DNA from: Halopelagius longus
GTDB lineage: Archaea; Halobacteriota; Halobacteria; Halobacteriales; Haloferacaceae
NCBI RefSeq assembly: GCF_900100875.1
Contig: NZ_FNKQ01000003.1
Coordinates: forward strand, 496,001 to 560,000
Length of the DNA stretch: 64,000 nt
Direction: 5' to 3'
Shown: positions 17,056-25,556 of the stretch, one piece after another
Numbering within the stretch: position 1 is the stretch's first letter
Layout of the letters: every line of letters begins with the position of its first letter
Program-made: the position numbers and the translations under genes
Notes under the pieces: model-generated
Seen by the model: the letters and a program-made list of their open reading frames with translations, nothing else
The model's database searches: none
Told to the model about the DNA's origin: nothing

Positions 17056-17412
17056 ATGGGAGACGAGTCCGGAGTGCGGGACGATTGGTCCCTTCCAGAT
17101 GGCCTCGTGGCGGAACTCGAAGGCCTCCAACTACACCAACTTCGGGAGGTGGTCCACTACGCACAAGGCCGGATACGGGAGTTACAAGCGCCGCTTTCGG
17201 ACAAGATAGAGGCCGCACCCGGAGAGGAGATTCTCGCTACCGAAGAGCGACCGGAGTACACCGAGGTGATAAAGAGCGAACCGTGCGGCGAGGAGTGTTC
17301 GGACTGCCCCCACGGACCCTACTTGTACCACGTGTACGAGGAGGTCAAACCGGACGGGCGCACCTCGCTTCACTGGGTGTTCCTCGGCCGAGTGTTCAGT
17401 CGGCACGACTAG
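17056..17412 (+). CDS. Small haloarchaeal protein with a cysteine motif (DUF6788-like C-terminus)
   Basis: A 118-residue soluble protein. A helical N-terminal part (LQLHQLREVVHYAQGRIREL) is followed by CGEECSDCPHGPYLYHVYEE at about 77-96 and then GRTSLHWVFLG. The GPY...W..LG pattern resembles small DUF6788-type domains often found in archaeal and mobile-element proteins. The three cysteines may bind zinc. It is divergent from trkA and shares its palindrome-bearing upstream region. The function is unknown. Confidence 0.65.
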   Translation: MGDESGVRDDWSLPDGLVAELEGLQLHQLREVVHYAQGRIRELQAPLSDKIEAAPGEEILATEERPEYTEVIKSEPCGEECSDCPHGPYLYHVYEEVKPDGRTSLHWVFLGRVFSRHD

Positions 17413-17569
17413 GACTCGGTCCGCGAGAGGACGTTCGGTCGTATCGCGAATCGGTACGAACTCGACGGGAAACGCCCTCCTTCCGTCCGAAACCGAGTGT
17501 GCGACCGGCAAACACGCCGACGCGGAGTCGTAACGTATTTGAATCGCACCGGGCTATCCGTAGGTGCGT

Positions 17570-17643
17570 GTCCGGGTTAGGGTAGTGGACTATCCTTCAG
17601 CCTTGTGGAGGCTGAGACGCGGGTTCAATTCTCGCACCCGGAC
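17570..17643 (+). tRNA. tRNA-His (GTG)
   Basis: The acceptor stem TCCGGGT (17571-17577) pairs with ACCCGGA (17636-17642). An extra G at 17570 faces C at 17643, the G-1:C73 feature specific to tRNA-His. The anticodon stem CAGCC/GGCTG encloses TTGTGGA with anticodon GTG. The T loop is TTCAATT. No intron and no encoded CCA. Partial copies of its 3' third occur 130 and 240 bases downstream. Confidence 0.93.
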
Positions 17644-17730
17644 CTTCTCTCCGAGCGTTACTCCCTACGAGCGTTCGCTCCGTCAGGAGCGACGCGAGTA
17701 GACGACGTACGCGACGGAGAAGTCGTACGA

Positions 17731-17791
17731 GAGAATTGAATCAGGGAGCGAACGCAGTGAGCGACCGGGGTTCAATTCTCGCGCCCGGACC
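17731..17791. repeat. Palindromic copy of the tRNA-His 3' part, copy 1
   Basis: GGGTTCAATTCTCGCGCCCG and the following GACC repeat the T arm and 3' acceptor of the tRNA-His with one change. The T-loop part is mirrored: GAGAATTGAA (17731-17740) is the exact reverse complement of TTCAATTCTC (17771-17780). The 30 bases between contain GGAGCGAACGCAGTGAGCGA. The element could be a remnant of integration at the tRNA or a structured RNA tail. Confidence 0.65.
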
Positions 17792-17836
17792 GTTTCCGAC
17801 GAACGAGGTGAGGAGTGAAAAGTCCGGACGGAGAGA

Positions 17837-17897
17837 TTGAACCACGCGAGACGAGCGAAACGAGTCTCGCACCGGGTTCAGTTCCCGCACCCGAACG
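17837..17897. repeat. Palindromic copy of the tRNA-His 3' part, copy 2
   Basis: TTGAACC (17837-17843) mirrors GGTTCA (17875-17880), with an inner pair CGAGAC/GTCTCG around GAGCGAAACGA. The right arm GGGTTCAGTTCCCGCACCCG is a more diverged copy of the tRNA-His T arm and acceptor. It has the same plan as copy 1 at lower identity, so it is probably older. Confidence 0.55.
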
Positions 17898-17937
17898 ACC
17901 GCGGCGAAAAGAACTGCACCGCCGACGGCGACCCGCC

Positions 17938-18396
17938 TCAGTCTATCTCTATCTCTATCGCGTCGGCGTCCTCGTCGCCCTCGCCGCCCGGGGGTTCCGC
18001 GAGGTCCTCTAACGCCATCTTGAGGTTCCACTGGTTCGCCTTCCAGACGGAGTCGAAGATGCTCCCGAGGATGGGAACCGACCCGCCCACGGCGTCGATG
18101 GTGATGGTGGCGAGCATCTTCAGAAGCGTCGTGAAGGAGACGCCCAAGCGGGCGGATTCGAGGACGATGTACAGCGAGAACCCCGCGCTGACCACGTCGC
18201 CGGCGACGGGGAGAGCGCCGAGGACGGGGTCGATACCGATGCGGAAGTCCGTGCCCGGAACGGGAATCGAGTCGTCGAAGAGGCGCGCGACCGTCCGCAT
18301 CCGGCGGATGGCGGACTCGTCCACCGTCGGCGGCAGTTCGCCCTCGAAGTCGATGTCGAACTCTGAGCGGAAGTCTCGTGTCGAGGAGTCGTCCAT
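17938..18396 (-). CDS. DUF4112 family membrane-associated protein
   Basis: A 152-residue protein. The core at about 35-135 is typical of DUF4112: RTVARLFDDSIPVPGTDFRI, then IDPVLGALPVAGDVVSAGFSL and VGGSVPILGSIFDSVWKANQ. Two hydrophobic stretches suggest membrane association. The C-terminus is acidic (DEDADAIEIEID). The biochemical role of this widespread bacterial and archaeal family is unknown. It ends about 40 bases from the second tRNA-derived palindrome. Confidence 0.85.
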   Translation of the reverse strand: MDDSSTRDFRSEFDIDFEGELPPTVDESAIRRMRTVARLFDDSIPVPGTDFRIGIDPVLGALPVAGDVVSAGFSLYIVLESARLGVSFTTLLKMLATITIDAVGGSVPILGSIFDSVWKANQWNLKMALEDLAEPPGGEGDEDADAIEIEID

Positions 18397-18575
18397 ACCA
18401 CTCCTTGTGTCCGAATGTAGATAAACACGACGGCGACGAAGACGGCGTGAGAGCCCTCGACGCTCCCGTCTATAGCGATATACCGTGTTTACATATCATG
18501 CAAGAGTCCTATTTTGGATGCGGCGGTGGCGGCCGCCGGAGACGGAGTTAACCGTCCGCGGTTCCAGCCGAACGC

Positions 18576-19322
18576 ATGGACGTTGCGGTTCTCACCGTGG
18601 GTAACGAACTCCTCGCGGGAGACATCGAAAACACGAACGCGACGTGGTTAGCCAAGGAACTGTCGAGTCGAGGCGCGGAGGTGGGTCGCATCCTCGTCGT
18701 CCCCGACGAGGAGTCCGTCATCGCGGAGACGGTTCGGGAGTGGTCGGCGGCGTTCGACGCCGTCCTCGTCACCGGGGGACTCGGCGGGACAGTCGACGAC
18801 GTGACGATGGAGGGCGTCGCCGCCGGGTTGGACCGCGAACTCGCGGTCGACCCCGTCGCGAAGGCGGACGTCGAAGCGACGATAGCGAGCATCCTCGAAC
18901 GGCGGCCGGACATCGACTTCGAGTTGAAACCCGAGTGGTACGCGTCGATGCCGGCGGGCGCGACGCCGATACCGAACCCCGAGGGTCTCGCGCCGGGGTG
19001 CGTCGCGGAGAACGTGTACGTCCTCCCCGGAATCCCCGAGGAGATGCGGGCGGTGTTCGGGAACGTCGCCGACGAGTTCGGCGGCGACGTGGCGACGCGG
19101 ACGCTGTACACCCCGGAACCGGAGGGGGCGGCCGCCGAACCCCTCGCGACGGTCGGCGACCGATTCGGCGTCCGCGTCGGCTGTTATCCGAGCAGGGCCG
19201 GACACCGAACGCGTATCAAACTCACCGCGAACGACGAGGAGACGCTCTCGGAGGCGGCGTCGTGGCTGATTGCCAACGCCGGCATCGAGATAACGGAGGA
19301 GACCGAGGAGAGAGCGGAGTAG
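18576..19322 (+). CDS. CinA-type molybdopterin-binding domain protein
   Basis: A 248-residue protein with the MoCF (MoaB/MogA-like) fold at about 1-170. Typical segments are LTVGNELLAGDIENTNATWL, VTGGLGGTVDDVTMEGVA and PGCVAENVYVLPGIPEEMRA. The family includes the N-terminal domain of CinA, whose bacterial members act in pyridine nucleotide repair. The deamidase C-terminal domain of full-length CinA is absent. Residues about 175-245 resemble the small KH-like domain that follows in such proteins. The substrate in haloarchaea is not established. Confidence 0.85.
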   Translation: MDVAVLTVGNELLAGDIENTNATWLAKELSSRGAEVGRILVVPDEESVIAETVREWSAAFDAVLVTGGLGGTVDDVTMEGVAAGLDRELAVDPVAKADVEATIASILERRPDIDFELKPEWYASMPAGATPIPNPEGLAPGCVAENVYVLPGIPEEMRAVFGNVADEFGGDVATRTLYTPEPEGAAAEPLATVGDRFGVRVGCYPSRAGHRTRIKLTANDEETLSEAASWLIANAGIEITEETEERAE

Positions 19323-19340
19323 CGACCGAGGGCGGGCGAA

Positions 19341-20516
19341 TCAGCGCGCTTCGACCACGTCGGTCGGGTCGCGCGACCGGATGCTCGGGAGCGACCCCCG
19401 CGATTGGATGATGTTGAACGCGGTGACGAGGTCCGACCGGGAGATGAGGCCGACGAGTTCGCCCTCGTCGTTCACGACGGGGAGGCGGCCGACGTCGCGT
19501 TCCTGCATGGTTCCGATGGCGTCCATCGCGTCCGCGTCGGGACTGATGGTCTGGAGGTCGTTCGACATCACGTCCTCGACGCGGTAGGCGTCGCGTTCGA
19601 CTTCGTTGACCGTGCGCGCGTCGTTGAGCGTCACCATGCCGACGAGGCGGCCGTTTCGCATCACCGGATAGCCCGTGTGCCGTTCGGTGAACATCCGGTC
19701 CATCAGTTCCGCGACGCTGGCGCGTTCGTCGATGGTGTCGAGTCGTTCGCGGGGCGTCATGATGTCGCGGACGGCGACGTCCTGGAACGCCGCCTTCATC
19801 ACGGTCTGTTGCGCCTCCGAGGAGGCGCCGATGTAGATGAAGAACGCGAGGGCGACCAGAAACAGGTTCGAGAACAGGCCGACGATGCCGAGAACGAACG
19901 CGAACACCTTGCCGACTTCCGCTGCAATCTGCGTGGCTCTGGCGTGCGGGCGCGTCCGGGCCAGGAGGGCGCGGAGGACGCGTCCGCCGTCCATCGGAAA
20001 GCCCGGGAGCATGTTGAACACCGCGAGTAGGACGTTCGTCAACGCGAGGTAGCCGAGGACGAACCGCGCCGACGGAATCGCGTCGGGGACGCCGAGGAAG
20101 GCGGCGTACGAGGCGACGCCGAGAAGGACGCTCACTATCGGTCCGGCGACGGCGATAGCGAGTTCCTGCTTCCAGTCCTCGGGCATCTCCGCGAAACTGG
20201 CGACGCCGCCGAACAACCAGAGCGTGATGGAGTCAATCTCGTAGCCGTAGTGCATCGCGACGAGCGAGTGGCCGAACTCGTGGAGGAGGACGCAGGCGAA
20301 AAGCCCCAACGCCGCCGCCGTGCCGAGAATCCACGGCGTCGTCCCGGCGGTGAGTCCGGCGGCGTCGATACCAACCCCGAACACCCCGTTTATCGCCCCG
20401 ACGAGCTGCTCCACGTCCGACCCGATGAGCCACGCGAAAAGCGGGAGGACGAGGAGGAACGTGACGTCGAGTTTGATGGGGATGCCGAACACGCTCCCGA
20501 TCCGGATTCCACGCAT
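19341..20516 (-). CDS. Site-2 protease family metalloprotease with CBS domains
   Basis: A 391-residue intramembrane zinc protease. The catalytic motif HEFGHSLVAMHYG is at about 79-91 within a membrane helix, and NMLPGFPMDGGRVLRALLA (about 160-178) supplies the third zinc ligand Asp. Two CBS domains occupy about 265-385 (DIMTPRERLDTIDERASVAE and DVMSNDLQTISPDADAMDAI), which may sense adenine nucleotides. Such proteases cut transmembrane regulators; the substrate here is unknown. The start MRGIRIGSVFGIPIKLDVTF is characteristic, so longer frames are rejected. Confidence 0.92.
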   Translation of the reverse strand: MRGIRIGSVFGIPIKLDVTFLLVLPLFAWLIGSDVEQLVGAINGVFGVGIDAAGLTAGTTPWILGTAAALGLFACVLLHEFGHSLVAMHYGYEIDSITLWLFGGVASFAEMPEDWKQELAIAVAGPIVSVLLGVASYAAFLGVPDAIPSARFVLGYLALTNVLLAVFNMLPGFPMDGGRVLRALLARTRPHARATQIAAEVGKVFAFVLGIVGLFSNLFLVALAFFIYIGASSEAQQTVMKAAFQDVAVRDIMTPRERLDTIDERASVAELMDRMFTERHTGYPVMRNGRLVGMVTLNDARTVNEVERDAYRVEDVMSNDLQTISPDADAMDAIGTMQERDVGRLPVVNDEGELVGLISRSDLVTAFNIIQSRGSLPSIRSRDPTDVVEAR

Positions 20517-20637
20517 ACCCGGATGTAGTCGCGGACGCCTCTTAAGTCCAGTCGCGCAACAGGTCGCTTCCGCTGTCCGTCGAGCATCTCGGTCGCCGGT
20601 GGTAACGCTTAGGCCGCCGGTGCGAGAACGACGAGGT

Positions 20638-21048
20638 ATGAGCGACGCAGACTCGACGCCCGACGCCGACGGCACGTCGGACGCCGACCCGGTCGTGAAG
20701 CGAGCCTCCGAGGTGACCTACGAGGAGGTGGACGCCGCCGAGGGGATGTCGAAGGGCGTCTTGCTGGACGACTCCGACGGCGCGCCGAACTTCGCCGTGC
20801 GACGGTTCGTCCTCGAACCCGGCGCGTCCGTCCCGAAGCACACGAACGAGGTGGAACACGAACAGTACGTCCTCTCCGGGCGGTACACCGTCGGCATCGA
20901 GGGCGAGGAGTACGAGGTGGCGGCGGGCGACTCGCTTCTCATCCCGTCGGGCGCGGTGCACTGGTACCGAAACGACGCCGAGGAGGAGGGGTCGTTCCTC
21001 TGTGCGGTGCCGAACGGAGACGACAGCATCGAACTCGTCGAGGAGTGA
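20638..21048 (+). CDS. Cupin-domain protein
   Basis: A 136-residue protein with an acidic N-terminal tail and a single cupin barrel at about 45-130. Metal-ligand motifs are visible: PKHTNEVEHEQYVLSGRYTV (two His and a Glu) and PSGAVHWYRN (His). It may be a small dioxygenase, isomerase or storage-type cupin; the substrate cannot be inferred. It is divergent from the site-2 protease. A second cupin of different sequence is at 62681. Confidence 0.85.
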   Translation: MSDADSTPDADGTSDADPVVKRASEVTYEEVDAAEGMSKGVLLDDSDGAPNFAVRRFVLEPGASVPKHTNEVEHEQYVLSGRYTVGIEGEEYEVAAGDSLLIPSGAVHWYRNDAEEEGSFLCAVPNGDDSIELVEE

Positions 21049-21150
21049 CCGCGTTCGCGTCTTGGCGCGAGCGTCCGTCGTTTGGGTCGAGGTAACACAC
21101 GTCGATAGATAGACGAATCGCTGAAATACCCCGTCCACGTACGACGAATC

Positions 21151-23211
21151 GTGTCTCAACAGGTCGGACGCGTCGACACGCTGTTTCTCCACCAGACCGG
21201 CGAGAACTACCTCGTCGTCGTCGAACGCGACGGAGAACGCGTGTTCCGCGCCGTGCTCGAACTGAAGGAGACGAACGCCGGTCCCCGACCCGCGAAGTTC
21301 CGCGTCAAGCGCGGGTCCAGCGACGACCCCCGGGACCCGAGTCAGTTCGTCGAACTCGCCCGTCGAGCGTCCCGCATCCGCATCTCCCAGCAGACGGCAC
21401 CCAGCGCCCGCGAGGAGTTGAAGGAGATGCTCGACGGCTACCAGTTGGAGGCGGTGGCGGTCAGGACGTGCCGATACTGCGCCTCGAGCGGTCGCTACTC
21501 GCCCATCACCGAGGAGACGGCAATCAAGGCCGACCGCGACCACATCTGTCCGGACTGCGCGAAGCGCGAACTCGAACGCGAACTCGACTTCTCCGGGGCG
21601 GGGTCGCTCACCGGCGCGGCGCAGGACCGCCTCGAAGACCTCCTCTTGGAGACGAAGGACTTAGACCGCATCGAGAACCTGCTGAAGGGCGGGTTAGACC
21701 CCGACCTGACGCGCTTCGACACTGTGAGTGCGACGACGGACGACATCGACTTGGTGTCGACGTCCACGCTCGACCTGCACCCGAAACTCCAGAACCTCAC
21801 CGAGGACCGCTTCGACACCCTGCTGCCGGTGCAGTCGCTCTCCGTCGACAACGGCCTCTTCGAGGGCCGCGACCAACTCGTCGTGAGTGCGACGGCGACG
21901 GGGAAGACGCTCGTCGGCGAACTCGCGGGGATAGACAGGGCGCTGAAGGGCGAGGGGAAACTGCTCTTTCTCGTCCCCCTCGTCGCCCTCGCGAACCAGA
22001 AGCACGAGGACTTCGAGGACCGGTACGGCGACCTCGTGGACGTGACCATCCGCGTCGGGGCCTCCCGCATCAACGACGACGGCAACCGCTTCGACCCCGG
22101 CGCGGACGTCATCGTCGGCACCTACGAGGGCATCGACCACGCCCTCCGGACGGGCAAGGACCTCGGCGACATCGGCACCGTCGTCATCGACGAGGTGCAC
22201 ACGCTGAAAGAGGGCGAACGCGGTCACCGCCTCGACGGGATGATATCCCGGCTCAAATACTACTGCGAGAACCGCGCGAAACGCCGCGACAGTTACGGCG
22301 GCGCGCAGTGGGTGTATCTCTCCGCGACGGTCGGGAACCCGGAGGTGTTGGCCCGGAGCCTCGAAGCGACGCTCATCGAGTTCGAGGAGCGTCCGGTGCC
22401 GATAGAGCGGCACGTCACGTTCGCCGACGGCAGGGAGAAGCCCGAGATAGCGGACAAACTCGTCAAGCGTGAGTTCGACACGAAGTCCTCGAAGGGCTAC
22501 CGCGGCCAGACCATCATCTTCACCAACTCCCGGCGGCGGTGCCACGAAATCTCCAGAAAACTGCAGTACTCCTCCGCGCCGTACCACGCCGGCCTCGACT
22601 ACGGCCAGCGGAAGCGAGTCGAACGCCAGTTCGGCGATCAGGACTTGGCGGCCGTCGTCACGACGGCGGCACTCGCCGCCGGTGTGGACTTCCCCGCCTC
22701 GCAGGTGGTGTTCGACTCGCTGGCGATGGGCATCGAGTGGCTCTCCGTCCAGGAGTTCGAGCAGATGCTCGGCCGGGCCGGCCGCCCCGACTACCACGAC
22801 AAGGGGAAGGTGTACGTCCTCGTCGAACCGGACTGCGTCTACCACAACACGATGGAGATGACCGAAGACGAGGTGGCGTTCAAACTGCTGAAAGGCGAGA
22901 TGGAGGACGTGATGACCGTCTACGACGAGTCCGCCGCCGCCGAGGAGACGCTTGCGAACATCATCGTCGCCGGGAAGCGAGCCAAACGACTCAACGACCG
23001 GATGCTCGGCGACGTGCCGACGAAACACGCCGTCGGCAAACTGCTGGAGTGGGACTTCATCGACGGTTTCGAACCGACGCCGTTGGGGCGGGCGGTGGCC
23101 CGGCACTTCCTCTCGCCGACGGACGCGTTCCGCATCCTCGACAACATCCGAAACGGCGTCGAACCGTACGACATCGTCGCCGACATGGAACTGGCCGACG
23201 AGGAGCGGTAA
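21151..23211 (+). CDS. DEAD/DEAH-box helicase of the haloarchaeal DUF5814 type
   Basis: A 686-residue superfamily 2 helicase with a GTG start. The N-terminal domain (about 1-130) is the haloarchaeal DUF5814-like region. It is followed by a zinc finger (CRYCASSGRY then CPDCAKRE) at about 107-138. The motor has Walker A SATATGKTL at about 245-253, DEVH at about 347-350, the SAT motif (VYLSATVGN) and motif VI LGRAGRPDY. The C-terminal helical part resembles Hel308-type helicases. Probably acts in DNA repair or replication-fork processing; the exact substrate is unknown. Confidence 0.9.
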   Translation: MSQQVGRVDTLFLHQTGENYLVVVERDGERVFRAVLELKETNAGPRPAKFRVKRGSSDDPRDPSQFVELARRASRIRISQQTAPSAREELKEMLDGYQLEAVAVRTCRYCASSGRYSPITEETAIKADRDHICPDCAKRELERELDFSGAGSLTGAAQDRLEDLLLETKDLDRIENLLKGGLDPDLTRFDTVSATTDDIDLVSTSTLDLHPKLQNLTEDRFDTLLPVQSLSVDNGLFEGRDQLVVSATATGKTLVGELAGIDRALKGEGKLLFLVPLVALANQKHEDFEDRYGDLVDVTIRVGASRINDDGNRFDPGADVIVGTYEGIDHALRTGKDLGDIGTVVIDEVHTLKEGERGHRLDGMISRLKYYCENRAKRRDSYGGAQWVYLSATVGNPEVLARSLEATLIEFEERPVPIERHVTFADGREKPEIADKLVKREFDTKSSKGYRGQTIIFTNSRRRCHEISRKLQYSSAPYHAGLDYGQRKRVERQFGDQDLAAVVTTAALAAGVDFPASQVVFDSLAMGIEWLSVQEFEQMLGRAGRPDYHDKGKVYVLVEPDCVYHNTMEMTEDEVAFKLLKGEMEDVMTVYDESAAAEETLANIIVAGKRAKRLNDRMLGDVPTKHAVGKLLEWDFIDGFEPTPLGRAVARHFLSPTDAFRILDNIRNGVEPYDIVADMELADEER

Positions 23212-23276
23212 GCGCCGACGACTAGCCGGCGAGAGACGCGGACTCCCGATGATTTTTCAGCGGACGGTGCGTCCCT

Positions 23277-25133
23277 GTGCGCGTGGTCTCGATAGCTCCG
23301 GGCGTTCTGGTCGTCTTCGCCGTCGTCGTCGTCGCTCTGGTGTTGTTCGTGACGGAGCCCGTCCCCGTCGACATCACCGCCATCGGGGTGATGATGGCGC
23401 TGATGCTCGTGCAACCGTTCTCGCAGGTGCTCGTCGGGAGCGTCCTCGCGGAACCCATCGTCTTCTTCGAGGACTACCCGGCGGACGCCCTATCGGGCTT
23501 TTCGAGCACCGCGACGCTGACCGTCCTCGCCATGTTCGTCCTGAGCGACGGCGTCCAGCGGACGGGCGTCATCCAACTCGTCAGCGCGAAGATATCCCCG
23601 TTCACCGAGGATAGCCTCTTCCGGCAGTTGGGCGCGACCATCGGCGTCGTGGGACCGATATCCGGATTCATCAACAACACCGCCGCCGTCGCCATCCTGC
23701 TTCCGATGGTGACCGACCTCGCGGAACGCGGCGGCACGTCGCCGTCGAAACTGCTGCTTCCGCTCTCCTACGCCTCGATGTTCGGCGGGATGCTCACGCT
23801 CATCGGCACCTCGACGAACATCCTCGCCTCCGAACTGTCGGGTCGCCTCATCGGGCGGACGTTCACGATGTTCGAGTTCACCGCCCTCGGCGCACTCGTC
23901 TCCGTCGTCGGCGCGGCGTACCTGCTGACGATCGGGCAGTGGCTCACACCCGAGCGAATCAAGCCCCGAGCGGACCTGACCGAGGAGTTCGAGATGGCGG
24001 AGTACCTCACCGAAGTCGTCGTCCGCGAGGACTCGCCGCTGGTCGGCCAACAGGTCCAGCGCGCCCTCGTGGAGACGGAGTTCGACGTGGACCTCATCCA
24101 ACTCATCCGCGAGGGCGAGGTGTTCCTCGAACCCCTCGGCCCGAAGGAGATACACGCGGGCGACGTGTTCGCCCTCCGGACGGACCGCGACACGCTCATC
24201 GAACTACTGGACGTCGAAGGGTTGGACCTCGTCCCCAACGTCACCGTAGACGAAGAGGAACTCGAAGCGGGCGAGGAGGGACAGAACCTCGTGGAAGTCG
24301 TCGTCGCGCCGGGGTCGTTCCTCGTCGGCGAATCGCTCGTCTCCGCGGGGTTCCGTCAGCGCTACGACGCCACCGTCCTCGCCCTCCGTCGGGGCGGGGA
24401 GACTATCCACCGGCGGATGGACAACATCCCCCTCCGCGTCGGCGACACCCTCCTCGTGCAGGCGACGACGAACAGCATCGAACGCCTCGACGTGAACCGG
24501 AACTTCATCGTCGCTCAAGAGATAGAGCGCAGCGACTACCGCGAGGAGAAGATACCCGTCGCGGTGGGCATCGTCGCCGCCGTCGTCGCCGTCGCCGCCC
24601 TCGATATCCTCCCCATCGTCGTCTCCGCACTCGCCGGGGCACTCGCGATGATAGCGACGCGGTGTCTGCGCCCCACCGAACTGTACGACGCCGTCCAGTG
24701 GGACATCGTGTTCCTCCTGGCGGGCGTCATCCCCCTCGGCATCGCCATGGAGACGTCCGGCGCGGCGGCGCTTCTCGCGGAGTTCGTCGTTCGGACGGGC
24801 GACGTGCTCCCGATGATAGGCGTGCTGGCGGTGTTCTACCTCGTCACCGCCCTGTTGACGAACCTCATCTCGAACAACGCCAGCGTCGTCCTCATGATAC
24901 CCGTCGCCGTCGAGGCGGCGCAGACGCTCGGGTCGAACGCATTCTCCTTCATCCTCGCGGTGACGTTCGCCGCCTCGACGGCGTTCATGACGCCCGTCGG
25001 CTACCAGACGAACCTCTTCGTCTACGGCCCCGGCGGCTACCGCTTCACCGACTACCTCCGCGTCGGCGGCCCGTTACAGCTCATCTTCGCCGTCGTCACG
25101 ACGGCCGGTATCGCCGCATTCTGGGGGCTGTGA
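23277..25133 (+). CDS. SLC13-family anion permease with two RCK_C domains
   Basis: A 618-residue transporter. Two hydrophobic halves (about 1-215 and 415-618) contain the paired membrane-embedded motifs of divalent-anion:sodium symporters, such as FINNTAAVAILLPMV and LISNNASVVLMIPVA. Between them lie two TrkA-C domains (about 232-310 and 330-410, for example DSPLVGQQVQRALVETEFDV). Proteins of this plan carry sulfate or dicarboxylates. The RCK_C domains probably bind a regulatory ligand. The GTG at 23277 gives a hydrophobic N-terminus directly; a second GTG lies two codons later. Confidence 0.88.
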   Translation: MRVVSIAPGVLVVFAVVVVALVLFVTEPVPVDITAIGVMMALMLVQPFSQVLVGSVLAEPIVFFEDYPADALSGFSSTATLTVLAMFVLSDGVQRTGVIQLVSAKISPFTEDSLFRQLGATIGVVGPISGFINNTAAVAILLPMVTDLAERGGTSPSKLLLPLSYASMFGGMLTLIGTSTNILASELSGRLIGRTFTMFEFTALGALVSVVGAAYLLTIGQWLTPERIKPRADLTEEFEMAEYLTEVVVREDSPLVGQQVQRALVETEFDVDLIQLIREGEVFLEPLGPKEIHAGDVFALRTDRDTLIELLDVEGLDLVPNVTVDEEELEAGEEGQNLVEVVVAPGSFLVGESLVSAGFRQRYDATVLALRRGGETIHRRMDNIPLRVGDTLLVQATTNSIERLDVNRNFIVAQEIERSDYREEKIPVAVGIVAAVVAVAALDILPIVVSALAGALAMIATRCLRPTELYDAVQWDIVFLLAGVIPLGIAMETSGAAALLAEFVVRTGDVLPMIGVLAVFYLVTALLTNLISNNASVVLMIPVAVEAAQTLGSNAFSFILAVTFAASTAFMTPVGYQTNLFVYGPGGYRFTDYLRVGGPLQLIFAVVTTAGIAAFWGL

Positions 25134-25199
25134 CAGCGTCTCTCGTCCGATTCGGGCGAACGAAACGCTTTACACCGGGACGGACAGAAGGGTGTACGA

Positions 25200-25272
25200 G
25201 GGACCGTGGGTTAGCCTGGTATACTTCGGGCCTTGGGTGCCCGTGACCCCGGTTCAAATCCGGGCGGTCCCA
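25200..25272 (+). tRNA. tRNA-Pro (TGG)
   Basis: The acceptor stem GGGACCG (25200-25206) pairs with CGGTCCC (25265-25271), with discriminator A at 25272. The anticodon stem CGGGC/GCCCG encloses CTTGGGT, giving anticodon TGG. The T arm is CCCCGGTTCAAATCCGGG. No intron and no encoded CCA. A 17-base exact copy of the T arm and acceptor start lies 107 bases downstream inside a palindrome. Confidence 0.94.
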
Positions 25273-25321
25273 CTCTTGTGCGAGGAACGGACGTGAGGAG
25301 CCAGAAACGAACAGCGGCCGG

Positions 25322-25374
25322 TTTGAACCAGCGAGCAAATCTCCGATTTGCGAGTGAGGTTCAAATCCGGGCGG
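25322..25374. repeat. Palindromic copy of the tRNA-Pro T arm
   Basis: GGTTCAAATCCGGGCGG (25358-25374) is identical to 25251-25267 of the tRNA-Pro. Its T-loop part is mirrored by TTTGAACC (25322-25329). An inner perfect pair GCAAATC-TCC-GATTTGC (25335-25351) lies between them. The plan is the same as for the elements after tRNA-His, with a different sequence taken from a different tRNA. Confidence 0.65.
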
Positions 25375-25556
25375 CCACCATCTCCCAAAGCAAACAGAGG
25401 ACACGAGAGACCAAATCGCAGTCTCTCGGGCTCCCTCCGGTATTCCGAATCGCGCCAGGTATTATCTATATACTGAAATAATGTTCGGCCCGCACGTACA
25501 TAGAGAACCCAAAACGGCCGTAATCCATTCATAGGGTGACGCTAGAGAAACAATCC

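Noticed and set aside
17644-17937. Additional tRNA genes after tRNA-His
   Set aside because: Only the T arm and 3' acceptor are repeated. No D arm or anticodon arm exists in the copies.
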